From Prolixibacteraceae bacterium (GTDB lineage: Bacteria; Bacteroidota; Bacteroidia; Bacteroidales; Prolixibacteraceae): a stretch of DNA of 64,000 bases. The DNA lies in contig JAIBEY010000068.1 of the NCBI GenBank assembly GCA_019459525.1, forward strand, positions 1-64,000. Reading direction: 5' to 3'. A program made the position numbers and the translations under genes. The notes under the pieces are model-generated. The model did not search any database. It saw only the letters and a program-made list of their open reading frames with translations, and was not told where the DNA came from. Positions 51,361 through 61,391 of the stretch are shown one piece after another; position 1 is the first letter of the stretch, and the number at the start of each line of letters is the position of its first letter.

Positions 51361-53766
51361 TTAGTATTCACATTCCAATTGATATTTCCCTTGTTTTACG
51401 GTTAGCAGTATCCATTTTCCGGTTTCATCCTGAATTTGTTTTCCTGAAACCGATTTTTCATTCAAGCGGATGGTTTCTGCTTTTTCTGATGGCAACCATA
51501 CTTGTGCTGACGTATTTGCCGGTACTTCAAGTATTAGTGAAAAATGATTTCCTGCCGATTTTTCCCAGGCTACGGAAATGTTTCCGTTTACGGTTGAAAC
51601 GATTCCTTTAGCCCATAGCAAATCACCGGTTTGTGGTTTTACCCGGAAAGTTTTCCAGCCAAACTCCAACGGTTCGATGCCCAGGACTTTTTGAGAAAGC
51701 AAGGCCGTTGGTCCCGAACACCAGGCGTGCGAGGTTGATCCCCATTTGGTGTTCCAGGCTTCGTGCCAGGCTCCGGTGAAAAAGTCTAGCTTGGTTTGTT
51801 CGCCCCAGTATTTACGCATATAGTCGAGGGCCCATTGCGTGTTTCCCTCTGTCATCATGGAATAAAGAACCCAATAGGCGAATGATTGCTCGCTGCCTTT
51901 GCCGCGTTTCAGTATTTGCTGAATGACATCAGCTTTCTGGTTGCTTTCAGGGACTCCGTACAACAAGGCGTAAACCTGTGATTGTTGCCCGATGTGGGTA
52001 CTTTCGTAACTGTCGAGGTAAGCCCGGTCTTTTTCAGACCAAAGCCATTTGTTGATATTTTCTTTGAGTTGTCCGGCCTGTTCTCTCCATATCCTGGCCT
52101 GATTGGGGTCCTTGGCAAAGTCGGTGGCAATGCTTGCTGCTGCATTCAATGCTCCATAATACAGGCAGTTGAGGCCTGTAATAACTTTTTTCTGATCCAT
52201 GGGGTAGGTGTCCGGATGATCCAGAACAATCCAGCCCGGCATGTTGGCCAATAATCCAAGCTGAGTATCAACAAACGGGCGGAAATACTCCAGCAGTTTT
52301 TTCAAATTCGGATACAGGCTCTGAATCAGTTCATCGTTGCCGTAGTACATGAAATAGTCGTGCATCATCAGTATCCATTCCAACTGGTAATCGGGGATGT
52401 AGCCCGATCTTCCTGGTTCCATGTAATGGTCGGTGGGGTAGCGGGCACGGATAGCTCCGTCGTTACGCCAACGCTGCGATTCGGCGCCACACAGCAAGTT
52501 ATAGGCTGTTAAAAAACGTGAACTTTTGCCGAAACAGTAATTCCCGAAGACCATCATAAATCGTGAGTCTCCGGCAATGTACTGGGTATGTTCGCGCCAC
52601 GGATCAACGTAGGTGTCCATCGAGTTGAGCAGCATGGTGTGCTTCCCAATCTGCCAAAATTCATTCAGTTGTTTATCGGAACATTCGAAGGTACTTTCTT
52701 CTTCATAAGTGAAATGGGCAAATTCAGCACAAACATCCTGAATCTGAACTTCTGCATGGACTTCAATGGAGAAATACCGGAAGCCCGACCAGGTGTATGG
52801 CCGCCAGGTTTGAATGCCTTTCCGGGTGGTATATTTCTCTGAATGATCGGTATCGGCGCGAATTAAAGCTACTTTGTTGGTATCCAGTCGTTCCGAAGTG
52901 CCAATTTCGAATTGAATTCCTTCTGCTTTTGAATTGATAGTAAACTGAGGATAACCAGCTATTTCAGTACCAAAATCGTAAACGATCCGGTTGTTGACTT
53001 TCCATTTCCGGTAAGGCTTCTCCATTTTTCGCGTAAGCAGCGGGCGTTCGGTTACTACCAAACGATTGAACGGAGCAACTGGCGGAATTCCGATTGCTTT
53101 GGCATTTTCCCAGGCCGAATCATTAAAGTTGGCACTTTGCCAGCCTTCGGGCATCAGCCGTGCATCAAATTCTTCGATAAAGCCAATCAGGTGGGCTTTG
53201 GGGTTGCGTAATTTCGATTGGGTATTCCATGCTTTTGCCTGAGTCACTTTCCAGGTATTGTCGCTCAGAATATGGATTGAGGTTTTATCGGTAAAATCCA
53301 ATTTGCCCTGAAAGAAGAACCCTCCGCGGGCATTGATCTGGTGGTGCATTCCAAGTCCGAAGTTACACACGACAGCCGAAATGCAGTTTTCGCCTTTTTG
53401 AAGGTACGCGGAAATGTCGAAATAATCGTAGCATTGAAATTCCGGGTCGCAGTTCATGGGGCAGCGTTCGAGCAATTTCCCGTTGATATACACGTCGGCA
53501 GAAGCAAATGCTGAAATATAGGCTTTGGCCTCAAGTGGTTTGCTTTTCAGCGTAAACGATTTTCGAACCAACAGGTAATAGTTTTGTGGGTTTTCTGCTC
53601 CTGAATCCCATATCCAGTTTGCCAATGGCTTTGTTCCGTTGAGCGTAGAAGAAGCTTCGGAAATGAAGGCGTTCTTTCCCCATCGGTTGGTGGGTTCAAT
53701 TTTTTGTGATAGCACATTTAATGCTGTTGCCAACAGAAAAAGCAGATATGTTAGTTTATGTCTCAT
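51361..53766 (-). CDS. GH78-like alpha-L-rhamnosidase (copy 2)
   Basis: The 801-residue protein has a signal peptide. Layout is identical to the protein at 34919-37369: LANWIWDSGAENPQNYYLLVRK, VDPWREHTQYIAGDSR, LDHPDTYPMD and TSHAWCSGPTALLSQ. The arginine-glutamate pair of the GH78 acid region is kept. The two copies are clearly paralogues but well diverged and are separated by 14 kb, so the duplication is old. It starts 2 bp after the NPCBM-domain gene's stop, in one transcript with it. Confidence 0.85.
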   Translation of the reverse strand: MRHKLTYLLFLLATALNVLSQKIEPTNRWGKNAFISEASSTLNGTKPLANWIWDSGAENPQNYYLLVRKSFTLKSKPLEAKAYISAFASADVYINGKLLERCPMNCDPEFQCYDYFDISAYLQKGENCISAVVCNFGLGMHHQINARGGFFFQGKLDFTDKTSIHILSDNTWKVTQAKAWNTQSKLRNPKAHLIGFIEEFDARLMPEGWQSANFNDSAWENAKAIGIPPVAPFNRLVVTERPLLTRKMEKPYRKWKVNNRIVYDFGTEIAGYPQFTINSKAEGIQFEIGTSERLDTNKVALIRADTDHSEKYTTRKGIQTWRPYTWSGFRYFSIEVHAEVQIQDVCAEFAHFTYEEESTFECSDKQLNEFWQIGKHTMLLNSMDTYVDPWREHTQYIAGDSRFMMVFGNYCFGKSSRFLTAYNLLCGAESQRWRNDGAIRARYPTDHYMEPGRSGYIPDYQLEWILMMHDYFMYYGNDELIQSLYPNLKKLLEYFRPFVDTQLGLLANMPGWIVLDHPDTYPMDQKKVITGLNCLYYGALNAAASIATDFAKDPNQARIWREQAGQLKENINKWLWSEKDRAYLDSYESTHIGQQSQVYALLYGVPESNQKADVIQQILKRGKGSEQSFAYWVLYSMMTEGNTQWALDYMRKYWGEQTKLDFFTGAWHEAWNTKWGSTSHAWCSGPTALLSQKVLGIEPLEFGWKTFRVKPQTGDLLWAKGIVSTVNGNISVAWEKSAGNHFSLILEVPANTSAQVWLPSEKAETIRLNEKSVSGKQIQDETGKWILLTVKQGKYQLECEY

Positions 53767-53768
53767 AT

Positions 53769-56402
53769 TTATTTACTCACTTTTAATTTGACCATTACGC
53801 CCCTTTTTCCTGCCGGAACATTCAGTTCGTAATATCCTTTTCCGGAAGTAATTTTTATTGGCGTTTCCTTTTCCGAATCGGGACTTAACACTGATGCACT
53901 TACCAGATTTCCAATTTCAGCAGAACGAAGGATTTTCACTTTTACCGGATTTGCGGTAGCCGCAAAAACAACCGGCATTACTAAACCTTCGGGAACCTTA
54001 AACAGGTTGGCTTTGGCTGCATTGTTTTCAACCTGAAGAACATGAGGTTCGAGTACCCATTTTTTCCCACGCAGTAAATTCAACAGAGGTCCGTATTGCA
54101 GGTAATAGGAATCGGTTGTAGGGTCGGGAACAATGGTGTGGTCGTTTCCGGTAACCGGTGCTGTTGGGAAAACGCCCATGTACAGCAAGGTTTGGAAATA
54201 GTTATCCGGATTGGTTCCCAGTGTTTTGGACGAAGCGGTCCAGGCCACGATTGGTTTTCGGATGGCCAGGAAGGCGGTGTTATTCAGCGAAGTTCCCAAA
54301 TGTCCGGCTTCGTCGTAAAAACCGTCGGCGTCTTTCATCATATCGATGCGGTGATTGTGGTCGTTGACATACACCACTCTTCCGGCCTGGTGAAATTTTT
54401 CTGACACTTTTTCGAGCGTTTCTTTCCAACTGTTGATGAGCGAACGCGCCGGTTGGTCATGCCAAAAGGTATAACCGTCGTCGCTTCGTGTGTTGAATGC
54501 GCGTGTATGATCAGTTCGGTCGATACAAATTCCGGAAGAAAACTTCATGTGCCGGATCAACTGGTCGGCCTGACCGATGAGGAATTTCTGATAACCGGGT
54601 GTTCCCGGATCAACAATCACGGCATCGCCCCAGGTGAAGAGCGGATTTCCCCCTAGAAAAGGATAGCCTTTCCAGTTGGTCATCAGCAGGGCATCGCTTA
54701 AATTTTCCTGAATGAAAGCTTTGGGGTTTCTCCAGAGTTCGTCTTTGGGTAAGTTTTTTGCATCGGGTGCATCAATTCCGCGTAATTCGTATCCTATTTC
54801 GGTCATGTTAAAATAGTCGAGTACATAGAAGCCCATCGAACGCATTTGTTCACCGTATTTATTGAGCTGATCAACCGATGTCTGTTCGCTTTTGCCGTTC
54901 CAGCTACCATCGGAACCCGCATTAAATTTGGTCCATTTTTCGGCATCGCTTTTCACCGGAGGAATGAACAAACCCATGTAGGGGAAGTCGAAACTGGCTT
55001 TCCAGTTGAGGCGATAGCCCATTTTATGAAAGCGGGCAGCTTCCAGCGGACCTTCGTAAGCCGAGTAGGAACCACAACCGGCAATCTTGTCGGCCAAAGG
55101 CAGTGCAGGGTTAAAATATTCGGGATAGGCATTGGTTATCCATTGAAGGCCACCGCGCCAATCGGCCGGGTGTGCGACCAGGTCGGCTGAAAATTTGACA
55201 ATCCGATCGCTGTTGATGCGGTTATACTGGCGCGAAAATTTGAAGTCACCAAAGTTGGTCATATCCAGATTTTCGAACAGGATTCGGTCTTTGGGCGAGC
55301 AAATAACCGACAGGGCAATGTCTTTTCCCGGATCGGAAACCGTAATCATGGGAATTGACATGGTATTGCCATCGTAGGGCACATAACCGCGGTTTCCTTC
55401 CGGATAGTCGGGCATTCCGAAGTTAAATGTCTGGTTGAAAAATGGGACAGAAACCAATGGATCCTGCCATTCAAATTCACGATCCCATTCGGCTTTAATT
55501 GCCTTGCCATCCGGGTTTCCCCAGGGAAGCCATATTTTGGTTGTTTCGGTTTTTGGCCAATAAAACGAACTGTTGATCGGACTAGTCCACGGCTCACCGG
55601 TTCCTTCAATTTCAATTTCCCAGCGGATACTGCTGGCGCTAGGGTAGTAGCGTTCGGTAACGTTGCACTTTTCGTTCGCCAGTTCCTTTTCGAGCGAATA
55701 GCTGAATTCAATTCCTCCGTTGTCCAATTTTTTAGCAGATACTTCAGTTGTTTTTTTGCAAAGAGCCAGTTCTGTGTGGCCTTTCAGGGCATAGAACAAT
55801 TTGTTTTTCCCGAGTTTTACTCCGGTAATTTGGCCATCGTCTGACAAGCTAAGTTCAATGGATTTGGACTTCACCTCGTATTTTGCCGATAGTGCAGGAG
55901 GCACTTGCTTTTCGGTTGCCCGGGTTAGCATTGGATTAACCCAGTCGGCATGTCCGTGGCGCATTTTTTCTCCTGAATGTTGAACCACCAGTTTCAGAAT
56001 GTCAATGCCTTGAATATTGAGGTCGATGTTTACAGCCTGACTTTCGTTGGTAAGTTTTTCACTTTCGAAGAGTTTTTTACCATCGCCAAAAACCTGAAAA
56101 CAGAGCCCGGTTTTTTCGTTGTAGATTTTTAATTCGTTATCGAGTCCAATTGTAGCCGTGAACTTTTGGAAGTTTTGATCCAACTCGTAAGTTACTTCGC
56201 TGTTTGCCTGAACACCCAGACCGTTTGAATAGCCAGTCCCGTTAATGTTAAGCTGATTTCCGCCAAAACTTTTGTTGGTTTTCAGTTCGCCTGAATTGGG
56301 TTTCACTGCCGCCGGATTTATGGTTTCCAGCCGAACCTGTTCGGGATTTTGAGCTTGGACAAGTTGTGAAATAAGAAGGAATATAAGTAGTAGTCGGTTC
56401 AT
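53769..56402 (-). CDS. NPCBM-domain putative glycosidase
   Basis: The 877-residue protein has a signal peptide (MNRLLLIFLLISQLVQA). An NPCBM/NEW2 galactose-binding-like domain (about 22-160, NKSFGGNQLNINGTGYSNGLGVQA) is followed by a beta-sandwich and a long TIM-barrel-like region (about 440-760) with FYVLDYFNMTE, GICIDRTDHTRAF and VNDHNHRIDM, acidic clusters usual in GH36/GH97-like barrels. I cannot place it in a named GH family. Aspartates in CIDRTD are the first candidates for the nucleophile. It is exported and coupled to the GH78 gene. Confidence 0.7.
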   Translation of the reverse strand: MNRLLLIFLLISQLVQAQNPEQVRLETINPAAVKPNSGELKTNKSFGGNQLNINGTGYSNGLGVQANSEVTYELDQNFQKFTATIGLDNELKIYNEKTGLCFQVFGDGKKLFESEKLTNESQAVNIDLNIQGIDILKLVVQHSGEKMRHGHADWVNPMLTRATEKQVPPALSAKYEVKSKSIELSLSDDGQITGVKLGKNKLFYALKGHTELALCKKTTEVSAKKLDNGGIEFSYSLEKELANEKCNVTERYYPSASSIRWEIEIEGTGEPWTSPINSSFYWPKTETTKIWLPWGNPDGKAIKAEWDREFEWQDPLVSVPFFNQTFNFGMPDYPEGNRGYVPYDGNTMSIPMITVSDPGKDIALSVICSPKDRILFENLDMTNFGDFKFSRQYNRINSDRIVKFSADLVAHPADWRGGLQWITNAYPEYFNPALPLADKIAGCGSYSAYEGPLEAARFHKMGYRLNWKASFDFPYMGLFIPPVKSDAEKWTKFNAGSDGSWNGKSEQTSVDQLNKYGEQMRSMGFYVLDYFNMTEIGYELRGIDAPDAKNLPKDELWRNPKAFIQENLSDALLMTNWKGYPFLGGNPLFTWGDAVIVDPGTPGYQKFLIGQADQLIRHMKFSSGICIDRTDHTRAFNTRSDDGYTFWHDQPARSLINSWKETLEKVSEKFHQAGRVVYVNDHNHRIDMMKDADGFYDEAGHLGTSLNNTAFLAIRKPIVAWTASSKTLGTNPDNYFQTLLYMGVFPTAPVTGNDHTIVPDPTTDSYYLQYGPLLNLLRGKKWVLEPHVLQVENNAAKANLFKVPEGLVMPVVFAATANPVKVKILRSAEIGNLVSASVLSPDSEKETPIKITSGKGYYELNVPAGKRGVMVKLKVSK

Positions 56403-56443
56403 CGTTTTGATTAGTTATATTTAAATCCGTGATCTTTTGTTTT

Positions 56444-57682
56444 TTATCTGAACTCATGCAAGGTTTCGATCATGGCAACCAGGTTTTCGGCTGGAACATC
56501 AGGCATGATGTTGTGAATGGTGTTGAACACATAACCACCGTCTTTGCCAAAAATTTCGAGGTTCTGTTTCACATGATCTTTCACTTGTTGTGGAGTTGCC
56601 CGGTTTAGGACACTTTGGGTGTTAACGCCGCCGCCCCAGAAAGTCAGGTCTTTGCCAAATTCCCGTTTCAGGTCAGCAGGCTTCATATTGATAGCGTTAA
56701 TTTGCACCGGATTTAGGATTTCAAAACCTGCTTCAATCAGGTGCGGAATTAGTTCGTAAATGCCACCGCACGAATGAAGCATGGTATGTGCCGAAGAATG
56801 TTTTTTTACAAAGTCGCACATCATCTGGTGGCGCGGTTTGAAAAACTCACAATAGGTTTCGGTGTCGAAAAGCGGACCGGTATTGGTTCCCAGATCGTCG
56901 CCAAATTTGATGATGTCAACAATGTCACCTACGGCCTCGCAGACCTTGGCTAAAAATTCCAGGTGTTTTTCCAGAAGTGCATCAAGCAACCGATGTACAT
57001 TTTCTGGTTCCATGTAGAGATCCATCAGAAAATTGTCGATCCGGCGAAGGAAAGTTCCCCATTCAAAGAGGTTACATCCTACACCGATTAAAAGTGCACG
57101 ATCGGTATTGGCGAGGGCTTCCAGTGCTTTTTCACGAAGCGAAGTCCAGAAGTTGGGTTCGTCAATCCGGTCAAACGGAGTGAAGCCAAAACCACCCCAA
57201 ACGGTGCGAGACATGTCGAATCCCAGATTTTGATAGTTTTCAGGATAAGCATCAGCATAAGGGAAAATTAGCTGATCGAAGAAGGTCGCACCGACAGGCA
57301 TTTTGCCAATAAATTCCCCACATTTCCCGGGAGCCAGCCAAACGCCATTGGCCTGTTTCTCCGGAGAAAACCATTTGGGATAAAGAGCAGGGTAGCCTTC
57401 GATTAATTCAAGAGAATGCCAGTAATTTTCGTCGGCATTAAAAAAACGACCAATATCGAATACATCTACACCCCAAAGGTCGAGCAATTCCATTTCAGGT
57501 TGAGTAACCTGCTGAATCACATCGTAAGCGTGATTTTTTTTGTTTGATAGGCCCAGGTGGTTGACCAGATTTTGGTAGGCGACCACCGATATTCCGGAAC
57601 TGGGTGTTGCCCCCAAGTCCAGCGGAATACGGTCGGGCTGCCGGTGATTAATTGCTGATAAGATTCTTTCTCTATGGTTCAT
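56444..57682 (-). CDS. URO-D/MtaA-like zinc protein B
   Basis: The 412-residue protein has the URO-D-fold barrel with zinc-ligand candidates H303 and C305 (LHSCGG). The third ligand position is histidine H390 (NTIHNIMPDVP), not the cysteine seen in copy A and in MtaA. It is 71 residues longer than copy A. The protein is cytoplasmic. The difference in ligand set suggests that the two copies have different reactions or partners. It lies 11 bp after the GH38-like gene at 57694 in transcription order, so it is co-expressed with exported glycosidases although it acts inside the cell. Confidence 0.8.
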   Translation of the reverse strand: MNHRERILSAINHRQPDRIPLDLGATPSSGISVVAYQNLVNHLGLSNKKNHAYDVIQQVTQPEMELLDLWGVDVFDIGRFFNADENYWHSLELIEGYPALYPKWFSPEKQANGVWLAPGKCGEFIGKMPVGATFFDQLIFPYADAYPENYQNLGFDMSRTVWGGFGFTPFDRIDEPNFWTSLREKALEALANTDRALLIGVGCNLFEWGTFLRRIDNFLMDLYMEPENVHRLLDALLEKHLEFLAKVCEAVGDIVDIIKFGDDLGTNTGPLFDTETYCEFFKPRHQMMCDFVKKHSSAHTMLHSCGGIYELIPHLIEAGFEILNPVQINAINMKPADLKREFGKDLTFWGGGVNTQSVLNRATPQQVKDHVKQNLEIFGKDGGYVFNTIHNIMPDVPAENLVAMIETLHEFR

Positions 57683-57693
57683 AGTTTAGTTTG

Positions 57694-60600
57694 TTATTGT
57701 ACACGTATAGTGATGATTTCCCAAGGTTTTACTGAGATTTCTATGCTTCCGTCGGCATTCACAGGTAGGCTTTGCGTATTGTATTCGATCATATCGGTTA
57801 GAGAAACTTTGCTGAAAGGTTTAGATCCGCTGATTTTTGTTTTGGTGAGTTTCCCTTCGGCTTCATAAAAGCGGACAATTGTCCCTTTCCCTTCTTCAGC
57901 CTGTTTTATTGCCGAAACGATGATGTTGGACGGTTCAATCTTCAGGAAACTTTGTGATGCCGGAAATGATGTCGTTCCGCTTCCTTTTCCTGAAAAAGTA
58001 ATTAACGGTTTGTTGAAAGCCTGCCCGTTTTTATAGGCAACCCGCCAGCCACCCGGGTGTGGATACAAAGCCATGCGGTAGCTGTGCGACCCAGCCTGAG
58101 TGAATGAATATTCCGGATTCCAAGCCAAACTTTCCCGGGTTGAAAGCAATACATGTTGAACTACCGGATAATCAACCGGGTTTGTTGTTTCGTCGCGGAA
58201 CAGATGGACGGTCATGTCGGAAGCAAACAGACAACCCTTTCCCTGGTAATCGCCCGAAGAAACATCGACCCAATTGACAGCTTCGCGGTAGGGAAGATCT
58301 TTTCGCCCGTATTTTTCGGGTGCAAATAGACTTTCGAAATTTTCGGGAAGAAGAGAGTAGTCAATTTCATCGCGCCCCATTTCAACCGTTCCAAAAGGAA
58401 TTTCGTAGCTGGCCTTGAACGACCGGTCGAGTTTTACCGGAAAAACGATCCGTAGTTCGCGTGCTTTTTCGCCGGTCCAGTTCAGAACATTGGCTTCAAC
58501 GACCAATTCTCCTGAAAATTTATGCAGGATAAACCGTTCGCGCAGGGTGAAATAGCTGAATTTTGCTTCTTTTTCGACGATGTAACGAAGCGGACTTTCC
58601 TGAGTTCGAATGGTTTTAAAGTTGTGCAGGCTGGTTTTGTCAAAATCGTTCATGTTCACCGGTTGTACTTTTTCCCAGGCCGTGCCGGAAGCTGTGAGCT
58701 GAATAACTTCGCCACCGAAAAACTTGTCGGTCTGTAGTATTTCCTGATTTTTTGTTTTGTCGAAATACGAAGCAATACCTCCGGCTCCGAACCTGATTTT
58801 AACGAATTCAGTTTCGATAGAATCGGCTGGAATGTTGGTTTTATTTTCCGGGAAATTATTCGACTGAGAAGCGTAAAAAGTTTGATATCCAAGTGATGGA
58901 ACTTTGCCTGCCAGCAACACGATTTCAGCTTGAGATTGATTTTCCGTTTTGGAAACCAGCTCAAACGGCACCTGATTTCCGTTGATATCTTTCAGTTGAA
59001 ATGCTTTCCAGTTTTCAGGATAAGCAACTGTACACGAAGCTAATTCGGTACGTTCCCAACTGCAAGGGTTATAAACGACAACCGGAATTTGGTCGTTGCT
59101 AGGTTGCGGAACCGATTTTAAAAATTGTTCCTGAGCCGTTTTTACCAGCGCACTGGCAATTTCTTCCGATTTTCGGTACGATGCCACATAAAAGCTGTCG
59201 GTTACTGGTCCGCGGTTGCCGCCCCAGCCATGATCGGGCCAGCAGTTGGCCAGCCAGCCTTCGTCGAACTTGTTTTGCGGATAGTTTGCCGAAGGATTTA
59301 TCTGTTTTATTGAAGCAAACAATCCTTCAGCACTGGTAAGCATGTTGCAGGCTTTACGTCCGGAGAGCAATCCTTCGCGGTTTGCAGGTTCGTCGTAATA
59401 AGCCCACGACAGCGGCCAGTCGCCTTTAATGGTTTCGATGTTTAGTTCACCATTTCCGAAGAATTCTTTCAACGCACTTTCTGGCTCTACAAATTTCAGT
59501 TTGGGTGGATTAATCTGTTTCTTCGGTTCGTTTTTATAATGTGTATTCCATTTTTCGGCAAACAGCTTCATGGTTGCATTCTGGGTTTCGACGAACGGAA
59601 GCATTTCTTTGCAGGGTGGCAGATAATCGGCATTAAAATCATACAGCATGGTTTTGGGGAGCTGCCGTGGTTTGTAAAAATATTCGCGCTGGTTGATGAA
59701 TTTCATCCATCCGGTGTTGTTTTTCGGATTCAGCAGACCGTGCGGGTCGTTGTAACTAAATGCGAACATGGGGATTGTGGTGCCATCGAGCCCTTGCCAG
59801 TAATAAAATCCCCAGGGTAAACGTCCTTGGATGGTATAGTCAATCCCTGATTTTTTCAGGATTTGTGGCATTTGATACGATAAGCCAGGAACGTCGGTAT
59901 TGATGTAATAATGCGTGTCGTAACCTGGTATATTTTCTTTGAGCCATCGGCGTCCGTAGTAAAACTGACGGATCAGTTTTTCCTGACCAACATGCACCTG
60001 CAAATTCTGCACATAGCTGGCACCAAAAGTGAAACGCCCTTCGTGCATTCGCTGAACCAATTCTTCTTTTCGCTCCGGATGTCTTACCAGAAACTCTTTC
60101 AGGTATTCCACCGATTCCATCATGTATTTAAAATCCGGATTGGTTTTCATCATGTCAAGCGCCGGGGCAATTAACACGTCGGAGCGGTAATCGGCAGTTA
60201 TGGCCTGCGTATTGAGCCATCCCAAATCGTTGTGGTTGGCCATCATGATATTCATCGTTCCGCCGTCGAAGTAATTTTTGTTGTATGCTTTTACATCGAT
60301 AAGCTGACTTTTCGGGAAACGGTTACTTTTTGTCTTTATACTGAATGTCAGTTTTTTGTCGGAGTAAACGATGGGCAACCAGATTTGCTGCATGGTGACC
60401 GAATTCTCCGGAATCTCGTTTAGCTTGATCGAACAAAATTCTTTACCGTTGTTGGAAACCTGCAATCGGGCATCGCCGACTGAACTTCCCAGGTTAGTGA
60501 TTTCCAGTTTGACCGATTGCACCGGCTGATCGTTTTTGACATCGTACAATTCAAAAAAGTGAGGCTGGAACCCAACTTCATGCGGCTGAGCAAATGCTTT

Positions 60601-61116
60601 TACCTTACAAAGTCCGGTGTTTTTTTTGCCTGAACCTTCCCAAACGCTTTCTACCTGAATGCGGATGGTTTGTGTTGTTTTTGCTTCAGGAAGGGTAATA
60701 ATCTGGTAATCGTCGCTTAAGCGAAGTTCTGCTGCCAGTTTGCTTCCGTCCGAAAATGTCAGGCTTATTTTGCGCGGAACCAGATAGCTTGAAGTTCGCA
60801 TGTAGGGATCAAGTACTATATCGTAAGGTTTTGCTTTGCCGATGATCCACAATTCTTTAATTGTTTGCGGTTTGGGCCAGTTGATGCTTACCCATGCACC
60901 TTCAATTTCGTTGTTGGCTTCCCAACGCAGTTGAAGAATATCTTTCGCCAAATTGGACGGTCTGCCCAAAAATTGCGGGTTCAAATCGGCTGAAGATGCG
61001 TCGAAGGTTACTCCATACTTTGTTGAAACCAAGTTGGGTTGTTCATTCTGTGCATTAGTGGCGAAACAAAATCCACAGACAAAGATTAGGATTCCGATTA
61101 TTCTGTGTTGGATCAT
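57694..61116 (-). CDS. GH38-like glycosidase C (tandem copy 1)
   Basis: The 1140-residue protein has a signal peptide (cleavage near ATNAQ). An N-terminal discoidin-like beta-sandwich (about 30-180, IEGAWVSINWPKPQTIKELW) may bind carbohydrate. The GH38-like barrel opens with MANHNDLGWLN and has YINTDVPGLSYQMP in the nucleophile-loop position. CWPDHGWGGNRG and VVYNPCSWERTE follow, then a beta-sandwich tail. It differs from classical GH38 (HNDPGW, DPFGHS) while keeping H-x-D. It is highly similar throughout to the partial protein at 61392, upstream in transcription order. Exported. Confidence 0.83.
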   Translation of the reverse strand: MIQHRIIGILIFVCGFCFATNAQNEQPNLVSTKYGVTFDASSADLNPQFLGRPSNLAKDILQLRWEANNEIEGAWVSINWPKPQTIKELWIIGKAKPYDIVLDPYMRTSSYLVPRKISLTFSDGSKLAAELRLSDDYQIITLPEAKTTQTIRIQVESVWEGSGKKNTGLCKVKAFAQPHEVGFQPHFFELYDVKNDQPVQSVKLEITNLGSSVGDARLQVSNNGKEFCSIKLNEIPENSVTMQQIWLPIVYSDKKLTFSIKTKSNRFPKSQLIDVKAYNKNYFDGGTMNIMMANHNDLGWLNTQAITADYRSDVLIAPALDMMKTNPDFKYMMESVEYLKEFLVRHPERKEELVQRMHEGRFTFGASYVQNLQVHVGQEKLIRQFYYGRRWLKENIPGYDTHYYINTDVPGLSYQMPQILKKSGIDYTIQGRLPWGFYYWQGLDGTTIPMFAFSYNDPHGLLNPKNNTGWMKFINQREYFYKPRQLPKTMLYDFNADYLPPCKEMLPFVETQNATMKLFAEKWNTHYKNEPKKQINPPKLKFVEPESALKEFFGNGELNIETIKGDWPLSWAYYDEPANREGLLSGRKACNMLTSAEGLFASIKQINPSANYPQNKFDEGWLANCWPDHGWGGNRGPVTDSFYVASYRKSEEIASALVKTAQEQFLKSVPQPSNDQIPVVVYNPCSWERTELASCTVAYPENWKAFQLKDINGNQVPFELVSKTENQSQAEIVLLAGKVPSLGYQTFYASQSNNFPENKTNIPADSIETEFVKIRFGAGGIASYFDKTKNQEILQTDKFFGGEVIQLTASGTAWEKVQPVNMNDFDKTSLHNFKTIRTQESPLRYIVEKEAKFSYFTLRERFILHKFSGELVVEANVLNWTGEKARELRIVFPVKLDRSFKASYEIPFGTVEMGRDEIDYSLLPENFESLFAPEKYGRKDLPYREAVNWVDVSSGDYQGKGCLFASDMTVHLFRDETTNPVDYPVVQHVLLSTRESLAWNPEYSFTQAGSHSYRMALYPHPGGWRVAYKNGQAFNKPLITFSGKGSGTTSFPASQSFLKIEPSNIIVSAIKQAEEGKGTIVRFYEAEGKLTKTKISGSKPFSKVSLTDMIEYNTQSLPVNADGSIEISVKPWEIITIRVQ

Positions 61117-61151
61117 GAATAGTTAGCTTAGTTTACTTTAGATTTTAAGAG

Positions 61152-61190
61152 AAAGTGGAGGCCCTCCGGAAAACCGGCTGTCTCCACTTT
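61152..61190 (-). promoter_or_regulatory. Leader hairpin before GH38-like C
   Basis: AAAGTGGAG (61152-61160) pairs with CTCCACTTT (61182-61190), with an inner CCGG/CCGG stem. It lies 35 bases upstream of the ATG on the minus strand, after structured element B. It may terminate read-through or shape the leader. Confidence 0.5.
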
Positions 61191-61246
61191 TCTTTTTTGC
61201 TGCTTGTTTAATTTAAAACGGGGTAAAGTTTTTATTCGTAGTTATA

Positions 61247-61386
61247 GAAACTGTTTAAATTTTGTTCATTTTGATTTTTCGGATTACCCCAAACCCTGAA
61301 GGGAGTCCGAAAAATCAAAAAATCACCCTTCAGGGCAGGGGTAAATTTTTTGATTTTGGGCATAATTTCTAATTTTAAACAGTTTC
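61247..61386. repeat. Nested palindromic element B (same fold as element A)
   Basis: Outer arms GAAACTGTTTAAA (61247-61259) and complement (61374-61386). Inside: stem 61270-61283 with 61306-61319, and stem 61311-61323 with 61345-61357, again sharing bases. Loops carry ACCCCAAACCCTGAAGGGAG and the near-complement ACCCTTCAGGGCAGGGGT. It begins 5 bases after the stop of the partial GH38-like gene. Confidence 0.85.
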
Positions 61387-61391
61387 ATTGC

